Source: DATEPR01 sp036503065 (lineage in GTDB: Bacteria; Actinomycetota; Actinomycetes; Mycobacteriales; Pseudonocardiaceae). From it: a DNA stretch of 22,571 nt. Made by a program: the position numbers and the translations under genes. Below, one piece after another: positions 15,488 through 21,818 of the stretch (the first letter of the stretch is position 1; each line of letters starts with the position of its first letter). The stretch lies in NCBI GenBank assembly GCA_036503065.1, contig DASXXM010000560.1, positions 1-22,571 on the forward strand, in the 5' to 3' direction. The notes below the pieces were generated by a model. The model worked only from the letters and a program-made list of their open reading frames with translations. It had not been told where the DNA came from and made no database searches.

Positions 15488-16417
15488 TCACTCCTTGGTG
15501 GCGCCGGCCAGCATGCCGGCGACCAGGAATCGTTGGGAGAACAGGAAGACGACCAGCACCGGGATGATCGCCAGCAGCGTGGCCAGCGCCAGCTCCGGGC
15601 GCTGGACCGCGAGCGCGCCGACGGTCGGGTTGAACTGGGGGACGTTGTCCAGCAGCGTGCCGAGACCCACCTGCACCGGGAACTGGTCGCTGCCGGGCAA
15701 CAGGACGTAGGGCAGGAAGTAGTTGGTCCAGTTGGCCACGAAACTGAAGAACCCGACCAGCGCGACCACCGGGGTGGCCAGCGGCAGCGCGATACGGCGG
15801 AACACCCCGAACTCCGAGCAGCCGTCCAGTCGCGCGGCCGCCAACAGTTCGGTGGGCAGCGCGGTGCTGAAGAAGATGTAGGCCAGGTACACGCCGAACG
15901 GATAGAACGAGTAGGGCAGCACGATCGACCACATCGAGCCGATCAGGCCGACCGCGTTGACCTCGAGGAACAGCGGCACCACCAGGGTCGCGTTCGGCAT
16001 GAGCATCACGACGAGGGTGAGCACCAGCAGGGTGCGCCGGCCGCGGAACTCGGTCATCGCGAGCGCGTATCCGGCGGGGATCGCCACGCACAGGGTGATG
16101 GCGAGCGCGAGGCACGAGTACAGCGCGGAGTTACGCAGCCACAGGAAGATCGTGTCGCCCTGGAACGCGGTCAGCGCGTCCCAGTTGGCCCGCAGCGCAT
16201 GCCAGGATCCGATCGACAGCGGGTTGCCGTGCACAAGCTGGTCGTCGGTCTTGGTGGTGGCCAGCACCAGCCAGAGCACCGGGAGCACGAAGAACAGCAG
16301 GAACAGCGCGAGGACCACGGTGGACAGCGGATTCGGCAGCCTGCGGCGCGCGGATCCGGACGGGCGTGTTGCCGCCGGCCGGACTGGAGCGTCGGCGGTC
16401 AGGATGTCAGTCGGCAT
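15488..16417 (-). CDS. ABC sugar importer 2, inner-membrane permease (CUT1, MalG type)
   Basis: A 309-residue permease. A proline/arginine-containing cytoplasmic tail is followed by a first helix at about 31-53 and five more. The EAA loop is at 190-213 (LLAAARLDGCSEFG, then RRIALP), in which Ala-Ala replaces Glu-Ala at the family signature. Its ATG 16417 lies 11 bp inside the end of the preceding permease gene, and its stop is 3 nt before the next gene. It forms the channel of importer 2 with its neighbour. Confidence 0.92.
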   Translation of the reverse strand: MPTDILTADAPVRPAATRPSGSARRRLPNPLSTVVLALFLLFFVLPVLWLVLATTKTDDQLVHGNPLSIGSWHALRANWDALTAFQGDTIFLWLRNSALYSCLALAITLCVAIPAGYALAMTEFRGRRTLLVLTLVVMLMPNATLVVPLFLEVNAVGLIGSMWSIVLPYSFYPFGVYLAYIFFSTALPTELLAAARLDGCSEFGVFRRIALPLATPVVALVGFFSFVANWTNYFLPYVLLPGSDQFPVQVGLGTLLDNVPQFNPTVGALAVQRPELALATLLAIIPVLVVFLFSQRFLVAGMLAGATKE

Positions 16418-17303
16418 CGAAGAACCCCGATCGGACCACGAACACGGCCGCGACGACCAGTCCGACCAACAGCAGCTCGACCGAGATGGCGGCGGCGGTG
16501 TTGATGTTGTCGTTCTGGAACGCGAAGTCGTAGGAGAGCTGGTTGAGCGAGTAGTCCCGGCCGGCGACCCCGACGCTGGCCTGGGAGAGCAGTTGCGGCT
16601 CGACGAACAGTTGGGTGCCGCCCGCGAAGGAGAGGATCACCATGTAGACGATCCACTTGCGCAGCAGGGGAATCTGGATGCGCCGAGCGGTCTGCCAGGC
16701 GCCGGCCCCGTCGATCCGGGCCGCTTCGAGCACGTCGACGGAGATGTTGTTCAGTGCCCCGTACATCACCACGATCCAGCCGCCTGCGCCGGTCCAGAAC
16801 GCGATGAAGGTGAACAGAACCGGCAGGTGGCCGGGTGCGATCACCTGGCCGAACGTGTCGAAACCGAACGCGCGCAGCAGGAAGCTCACCGGACTGACCG
16901 TGGGGTCGAGCAGGAACAGCCAGACAAGGACGCTCGCCGCCCCGGCCAGTGCCCCCGGTACGTAGTACAGAAAACGAAGCGCCCTGCTGACCGGCCGCGC
17001 ACGCATCCGGTGCAGCAGCAGCGCGAGCCCGACCACGAACACCACCAGTGCGGCGAGCCAGCACACCAGGTACAGCGCGACGTGCTCGACGGCCCAGACA
17101 AACCGGAAGTCACCTGCTGCCGCGACGAAGTTCGACAGGCCCACGAAGGTGTTGCCGGCATCGGTGAAGGCGAAATAGATCGCGTACCCGGTCGGTACGA
17201 CGCCGAAGGCGATCAGCAGCACCACGTAGCCTGCGACGAAACCATGGCCGGCACGGCCGGGCCACGGCGTCCGGCGCACGGTTGGTGCCGCCGGCGCGTT
17301 CAC
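16407..17303 (-). CDS. ABC sugar importer 2, inner-membrane permease (CUT1, MalF type)
   Basis: A 298-residue permease with about six membrane segments, the first at 21-42. The EAA loop is at 190-213 (VLEAARIDGAGAWQ, then RRIQIPLL). GTG 17303 is chosen because it overlaps the stop of the binding-protein gene as GTGA (17303-17300), a standard coupled junction. The in-frame sequence upstream of it only shadows the binding-protein gene. It overlaps the next permease by 11 bp. Confidence 0.92.
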   Translation of the reverse strand: MNAPAAPTVRRTPWPGRAGHGFVAGYVVLLIAFGVVPTGYAIYFAFTDAGNTFVGLSNFVAAAGDFRFVWAVEHVALYLVCWLAALVVFVVGLALLLHRMRARPVSRALRFLYYVPGALAGAASVLVWLFLLDPTVSPVSFLLRAFGFDTFGQVIAPGHLPVLFTFIAFWTGAGGWIVVMYGALNNISVDVLEAARIDGAGAWQTARRIQIPLLRKWIVYMVILSFAGGTQLFVEPQLLSQASVGVAGRDYSLNQLSYDFAFQNDNINTAAAISVELLLVGLVVAAVFVVRSGFFDAD

Positions 17304-18640
17304 TGGCTGACCTGGTACCCGTCGGTGCGTGCGTAGTTCACGACCGCGTCGTGCCAGGCGGGCAGCATCGAGACGATCGTCTTTCCGGCGGTCAGCCCCG
17401 GCGTGATGGTGGCCGCCCAGATCGCCTCCTGGCTGAACTGGCCGTAGCCCCAGCCGGACCACACCTGGCCGGCCGCGGCCTGTAGGGGCCTGGCGATGTC
17501 ATTCGCGTAGTACCCGGTGGCGGCCTGGTTGGCCAGCCAAGCCGTGGCTGCCGGCGCGTAGGCCGGATAGCCGGGTGCGATCTTGGCCTGGTAGTCGTCC
17601 GATGTGGTCACCCAGGTCAGGAACGCGATGGCGGCCTTGAGGTTGGTGCTGTGCGCGGACACCAGCCAGGTGCCGCCGCCGACGTTGCCGACCGACGGTG
17701 TGGCCTCGCCCGACCACTGCGGCATCGGGGCGACCGCGACCTGGCCGGCGGGGACCTTGAACGTGCCCTGGAACAGGGAGCCGCCGTACCACGACGGGCC
17801 GGGCATCATGAGGATCTTGCCGGCGTCGTTCTTGTCGAAGTCCGAACTGAACACGCTGCTGGTGGACAGGGTGTGGTTCTTGATCAGTGTGTCCAGCAGC
17901 GCCGCCATCCGGGTGCAGTCCGGACCGGTCGTGTTCACGGTGACCGCCTTGGGACCGGTGATGTGGTTGGCGCCGCACTTGGCGGCCCACAGGTAGATCT
18001 CCGGGGTGAAGGTGTCGCCCGCGGCGCCGACCAGGTAGCCGGGATGCTCGACGGCTACCTTCTGCCCGAGCGCCTGGTACTGCTCCCAGGTGGTGGGGAC
18101 CTGGTAGCCCCACTGCGTCATCAGGGTCGCGTTGTACCAGAGCACGGTCTGGGACAGGTCGTTGCGCAGGCAGTAGAGCGTGCCGTCGACCGTGCACGGG
18201 TTGTTGGCGCCGGGCGCCCATCCGGCCAGCAGGGCCGCCGGGACCAGGTTCTTGTTCAGTGGGGCGGTGAAACCCGCCGGTACCGCCCAGGAGACCTCGT
18301 TGTTCTGCGAGCTGAAGACGATGTCCGGCCAGCCGCTCCGGGTCCGGTTGAACAGGCTCACCTTGGTCTGCAGGTAGTTCGAGCCGTTGGCGTCGCCGTC
18401 GTAGGTGACGATCTTCATCGGCACCCCGGGATGTTCCTTCTGGTAGAGCTGCGCGGCGGCGAGGCGCGTCGAATCGACCCATACCGTGATCGCGCCACCG
18501 GTCTGCGCAACGGGCTGGAACCCGCCCCGCGCGGTGGTGGTCCCACCACTGTTCCCGCACGCCGCGACCATCAGTACCAGTGCGGCGGCGCCCGCCAGTA
18601 CCGTGGTCCACCTGCTGGTGGTGCGCACCTTCGCTGTCAT
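17300..18640 (-). CDS. ABC sugar importer 2, extracellular solute-binding lipoprotein
   Basis: A 446-residue family 1 solute-binding protein. The N-terminus has MTAKVRTTSR, a hydrophobic stretch and the lipobox MVAAC with Cys28 as lipid anchor, followed by a small-residue linker. The mature domain begins around AITVWVDSTRLAAAQLYQ and keeps family-typical GWPDIVFSS and MPGPSWYGGSLF segments. ATG 18640 is chosen over an in-frame start at 18712 because only it gives a sensible lipoprotein signal, and GGAG lies at good distance. It is the first gene of a five-gene operon that ends at 11179 and is divergent from the GntR-type regulator gene, which probably controls it. Confidence 0.93.
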   Translation of the reverse strand: MTAKVRTTSRWTTVLAGAAALVLMVAACGNSGGTTTARGGFQPVAQTGGAITVWVDSTRLAAAQLYQKEHPGVPMKIVTYDGDANGSNYLQTKVSLFNRTRSGWPDIVFSSQNNEVSWAVPAGFTAPLNKNLVPAALLAGWAPGANNPCTVDGTLYCLRNDLSQTVLWYNATLMTQWGYQVPTTWEQYQALGQKVAVEHPGYLVGAAGDTFTPEIYLWAAKCGANHITGPKAVTVNTTGPDCTRMAALLDTLIKNHTLSTSSVFSSDFDKNDAGKILMMPGPSWYGGSLFQGTFKVPAGQVAVAPMPQWSGEATPSVGNVGGGTWLVSAHSTNLKAAIAFLTWVTTSDDYQAKIAPGYPAYAPAATAWLANQAATGYYANDIARPLQAAAGQVWSGWGYGQFSQEAIWAATITPGLTAGKTIVSMLPAWHDAVVNYARTDGYQVSQ

Positions 18641-18926
18641 GCCCGACTCCACTACGCTGTGGCGCCCACACGCCTGCGCAGCGGGCGAAGTCCTGATATG
18701 TGTCCGACTCATCTCGCGGCTGCGATCGAAGCTCTACTCCGCGATGGGGCGCAGCTTCCCGGTTCTCCGGCCAATCAGAGCCCCTGGAGGGCTCGCAAGT
18801 CAAGAGATAAGACCGATCAACTTCAAGATCATGTCGATGTGAAGGGCGATAAGTCATACTAATCGTGTCCAGAGAGAGACCTAATGACCCCTGGGTGCGT
18901 GGGCAGGCGCAGCGATACCCTTCGGT
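18641..18926. promoter_or_regulatory. Divergent control region between importer 2 operon and GntR-type gene
   Basis: This 286-bp gap is visibly richer in A and T than its flanks, mainly at 18795-18870. It contains GATAAGTCATACTAATC (18848-18864), an inverted repeat with a three-base centre and one mismatched pair that has the GT-N3-AC core favoured by GntR-family regulators. It also holds a small hairpin, GAGCCC with GGGCTC (18778-18794), in the leader of the importer operon. I could not settle on a clear -35/-10 pair for the importer side. Confidence 0.5.
18916..18921 (+). promoter_or_regulatory. -10 box giving a probable leaderless GntR-type transcript
   Basis: TACCCT fits the TANNNT form of the -10 box and ends only five bases before ATG 18927. 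No ribosome binding site is visible before that ATG. Together these suggest that transcription begins at or next to the start codon. No clear -35 box is present. Confidence 0.4.
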
Positions 18927-19715
18927 ATGGCCCATGACGAAGCAGGCACGTCGGTGGACGGCGCCGCCGTACCGGTGATAACCAGGACGTCCGCGCCGGA
19001 CCGGAGCGTGTACCGACCCGGCTACGAACTGGCCGCCGAGCGGATCCTCCAGCTCATCGCCGAGTCAGGCCTGCGTCCCGGCGACCGCATGCCGACCGAG
19101 AACGAGTTGGCCGCGCGGCTGGGCACCAGCCGAACGGTGGTGCGGGAGGCCGTCAAGATCCTCTCCGCGCTCGGTCGGATCCGGGCCCACAAGGGCCGCG
19201 GTCTCTATGTCGCCGACGACGCCGGCATGCTGGGCTCGACGCAGTGGGGAAGCTTCTTCCTGCCCACCGACCTCGACCACGTCTACATGCTCTTCGAGTT
19301 CCGCCGGGTGCAGGAGACCGCCGCCAGTCGGCTCGCCGCGACCAGGGCCACCCCCGTCGAACTGCGCGCCATCGAGACCGCCGCCGAGACCTGCCGCCAG
19401 GGGCACCGCACCGGACAGAACACGTTGTTCGACCGTGGCGACGACGACTTCCACCTCGGCATCGCCACCGCGTCCCACAATCCGTTCCTCGTCGTCGCGG
19501 TACGCGAGGCCCGCCGCCTGCAACGCCAGTCCAGCACGATCGGGCTGCACGGCACGGTCGGCGGCCACGCGGCGGAAGCGATCGAGGAGCATGCCGCGAT
19601 CTACCAGGCGATCCGCGACGGCGACCCGGAGGCCGCGGCCCATGCCGCCGCCGTCCACCTCGACAAGACCCTCGAGGACTATCGCCGCGAGATCCAACGG
19701 CGCGTCTTCGGCTGA
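18927..19715 (+). CDS. GntR-family regulator, FadR subfamily (FCD domain)
   Basis: A 262-residue regulator. An N-terminal extension of about 30 residues precedes the winged helix-turn-helix (31-96), with the family signature LRPGDRMPTENELAARLGTS (49-68), RTVVREAVKIL (69-79) and the wing KGRGLYV (89-95). The C-terminal FCD helical domain (about 115-250) keeps the likely metal/ligand residues Asp172, His176, His222 and His244, so it probably binds a small acid or sugar acid. It is divergent from the importer 2 operon and just upstream of the GH-A/GH54 operon, and GT-N3-AC-type sites are found in both control regions. The first ATG is used although it lacks a ribosome binding site, because a -10 box lies directly before it. 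Confidence 0.92.
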   Translation: MAHDEAGTSVDGAAVPVITRTSAPDRSVYRPGYELAAERILQLIAESGLRPGDRMPTENELAARLGTSRTVVREAVKILSALGRIRAHKGRGLYVADDAGMLGSTQWGSFFLPTDLDHVYMLFEFRRVQETAASRLAATRATPVELRAIETAAETCRQGHRTGQNTLFDRGDDDFHLGIATASHNPFLVVAVREARRLQRQSSTIGLHGTVGGHAAEAIEEHAAIYQAIRDGDPEAAAHAAAVHLDKTLEDYRREIQRRVFG

Positions 19716-19756
19716 CCCGCGCCGGACCTGTTGTCCGCTTGGGCAAAAAACGGGTC
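19714..19756 (+). terminator. Weak nested stem-loop after the GntR-type gene
   Basis: GACCCG (19714-19719) can pair with CGGGTC (19751-19756), enclosing a smaller stem CGGAC/GTCCG (19723-19737). There is no T-tract on the plus strand. It may end the regulator transcript, but the pairing is short. Confidence 0.3.
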
Positions 19757-19774
19757 CACTCAGAAACTTACATC

Positions 19775-19819
19775 TTGTTTCACAATGAATCGCACTGTAA
19801 GCAACAGGTTGTGGCACAA
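19775..19819. promoter_or_regulatory. Pair of TTGT-N3-ACAA sites, candidate GntR/FadR-type operators
   Basis: TTGTTTCACAA (19775-19785) and TTGTGGCACAA (19809-19819) are both perfect TTGT-N3-ACAA inverted repeats, their starts 34 bp apart. Both match the TNGTNNNACNA consensus known for FadR-subfamily regulators. They lie downstream of the gene for such a regulator and upstream of the -35 box at 19837. Confidence 0.6.
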
Positions 19820-19836
19820 GAGTACGTAACATGTCA

Positions 19837-19865
19837 TTGACCGTCCTTGTCCTCGGTCGTAACAT
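19837..19865 (+). promoter_or_regulatory. Sigma-70-type promoter of the GH-A/GH54 operon
   Basis: TTGACC (19837-19842), exactly 17 bases, then TAACAT (19860-19865). The expected start is near 19872. GntR-type sites lie upstream and a LacI-type operator lies directly downstream. Confidence 0.6.
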
Positions 19866-19881
19866 CCGGATCGAGCCAGCT

Positions 19882-19899
19882 CATCGAATCGATTCGATG
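19882..19899. promoter_or_regulatory. LacI-type operator, perfect 18-bp palindrome
   Basis: CATCGAATCGATTCGATG is a perfect palindrome whose core CGAATCGATTCG is identical to the site at 4537-4548 in front of importer 1. It sits about 10-27 bases after the expected transcription start of the GH-A/GH54 operon, a repressing position. Confidence 0.75.
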
Positions 19900-19963
19900 C
19901 CCTCCAGGAGCGCTGGCCATTCGAGCGCGCCACGGTGCGGTGGCGCCGAACGCAGGAGATCCG

Positions 19964-21793
19964 ATGAGGACGAGAATCGGACCCGGTCGACTGCTGCTGA
20001 CCGCTGGAGCGGCCCTGACGCTGGCATGGGCGCTGTTGGTGCCCGCCGCCGGCCACGCGGCCGCCGGGGAATCGCTGAGTGTGGACCTTTCCTCGACACG
20101 CGGGCCGTCGACCGGCGTGGGGGAGGGGTTTCTCTACGGCTTCACCGAAGACGGCACCCAGCCGGCGGACCAGTTCATCCAACCGTTGGGCATCAACGCG
20201 TTCCGCGGCGGCGGATGGTTCTCCGGCGGCTGGATCAGGGACGGCTACCAGAACGGCGCCGCCACCAAGGCCGACCTCAACTCGATCATCGAGGAGGCGA
20301 GGCGGCTCACCCAACCGCCGTACCACGCGCAGTACCAGGTGCTGGTCACCGACATCTACGGCCTGAACGGTGGACAGCCCTCGAACACGATGTACCCGTG
20401 CGACAACGGCAACTGCTCGAACTGGATCAGCTTCATCGACGCCACGGTGGGCGCGTTGCAGGCTACCGGGCTGAAGTTCGCCTACGACATCGACAACGAG
20501 CCGGACATCTCGGTGTTCTGGACGCGGGGCGTGAACAGCACCCAGTACTTCCAGATGTGGGACACCGCCTTCCGGGAGATCCGCCGCATCGCACCGGGAG
20601 CGCAGATCGTCGGGCCGTCGTTCGGGTTCACCCCGCAGCGCAGCCCGGGCGAGTGGCAGACCTGGCTCGCGCACGTCAAGGCGGCCGGGACGGTACCGGA
20701 CATGATCAGCAACCACAACGAGGGCGACGTCGACGACCCGGTCACCGTCGCGCAGACCCTCAACAGCGACCTGGCCACGGCTGGGATCGGCCCGGTGCCG
20801 CTGTCCTCGAACGAGTACCAACCGGCCGACCGGCAGACCGCCGGGGTGACCGCGTGGTATCTGGCGCGCTTCGCGCAGTCCGGCTACACCAACGCGATGC
20901 GCGGCAACTGGGTCTGCTGCGTTACCCCGAACCTGACCGGTGTCCTGACCCAGAGCGGGGGCACCTGGCAGCCGACCGGCAACTGGTGGGCGCTTCGCGA
21001 CTACGCCGACCTGACCGGAACGCTGGTGAACACCTCCGGCCAGGTCGGCTCGACGGCGATCTCGGCCGCCGAGGACGCCGCCGCCAAGCGCGCGGTGGCG
21101 ATCATCGGCGACTCCAACGGGTTCACCGGCGCCGCGTCCGTGACCTTCAGCGGTCTGTCATCCCTACCCTGGCTCGCCGGCGGTGGCAGCGTGCACGTCA
21201 CCGTGGACCGCATCCCCGATCAGGCACCGCTGTCCGCGCCGCAGGTGGTGCTCGACCAGAACGTCAGCTCATCGGGCGGCTCGATCACCGTGCCGTTCAC
21301 CTTCCAGGCAACGCATGACGCGTTCGCCGTCTACCTGACGCCGGCATCGTCGGGCGGCGGGTTCCCCAGCGGCTTCCACCAGTTCGCCGTCGCCAACGAC
21401 AACCTGTGCCTCGACGTACTCGGCAACACCTCGAATGCCGGCGCGGCGATCGACCAGTGGACCTGCAACGGACAGGCCAACCAGCACTTCCAGTTCGTGC
21501 CGGTCGCCGGCGGCGCAGGCGAACTGCAGGCGCAGAACTCCGGCCAGGATGTGGCCGTCGCCAACAACTCCACCGCGCAGGGCACCCCGGACATCGTTGC
21601 GGAGCCCGCGAACGGCGCTGCCGGCAGCCTATGGCAGCCGTTGCGACAGTCCGACGGCTCGTACGAATTCCGCAACCAGAACAGTGGCCTGTGCCTGGAC
21701 GTGACCGGCGCCAGCAGTGCCATGGGCCAGCAGCTCGACCAGTGGCCGTGCAAGAACGCGACCGGCACCAACCAGGACTTCATGCTCGGCTGA
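19964..21793 (+). CDS. Secreted putative clan GH-A glycoside hydrolase with C-terminal CBM13
   Basis: A 609-residue secreted protein. The signal peptide is 1-33 (ends GHAAA). The catalytic part looks like a clan GH-A barrel (about 38-350): NEP at 178-180 (FAYDIDNEPD) offers Glu179 as acid/base, and Glu284 in LSSNEYQ is a plausible nucleophile about 105 residues later. RGGGWFSGGW (81-90) and ISNHNEGD (248-255) lie between or before them. A beta-sandwich-like part (about 355-462) follows, as in GH30 or GH39 enzymes. A three-repeat CBM13 (471-609) ends the protein; its middle repeat is degenerate and lacks cysteines. I cannot assign the family: GH39-, GH30- or GH79-like are all possible. ATG 19964 is supported by AGGAG at 19954-19958. 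The gene leads an operon with the second GH54 gene, 25 nt downstream. Confidence 0.83.
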   Translation: MRTRIGPGRLLLTAGAALTLAWALLVPAAGHAAAGESLSVDLSSTRGPSTGVGEGFLYGFTEDGTQPADQFIQPLGINAFRGGGWFSGGWIRDGYQNGAATKADLNSIIEEARRLTQPPYHAQYQVLVTDIYGLNGGQPSNTMYPCDNGNCSNWISFIDATVGALQATGLKFAYDIDNEPDISVFWTRGVNSTQYFQMWDTAFREIRRIAPGAQIVGPSFGFTPQRSPGEWQTWLAHVKAAGTVPDMISNHNEGDVDDPVTVAQTLNSDLATAGIGPVPLSSNEYQPADRQTAGVTAWYLARFAQSGYTNAMRGNWVCCVTPNLTGVLTQSGGTWQPTGNWWALRDYADLTGTLVNTSGQVGSTAISAAEDAAAKRAVAIIGDSNGFTGAASVTFSGLSSLPWLAGGGSVHVTVDRIPDQAPLSAPQVVLDQNVSSSGGSITVPFTFQATHDAFAVYLTPASSGGGFPSGFHQFAVANDNLCLDVLGNTSNAGAAIDQWTCNGQANQHFQFVPVAGGAGELQAQNSGQDVAVANNSTAQGTPDIVAEPANGAAGSLWQPLRQSDGSYEFRNQNSGLCLDVTGASSAMGQQLDQWPCKNATGTNQDFMLG

Positions 21794-21818
21794 CCGGCCC
21801 TTCAGAAAGAGGAACCAC

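Noticed and set aside
14999..16504. 501-codon plus-strand frame with runs of Gln, Glu, Asp and Arg
   Set aside because: It is antisense to the permease and toroid-protein genes. Its odd composition arises from the complement of hydrophobic codons.
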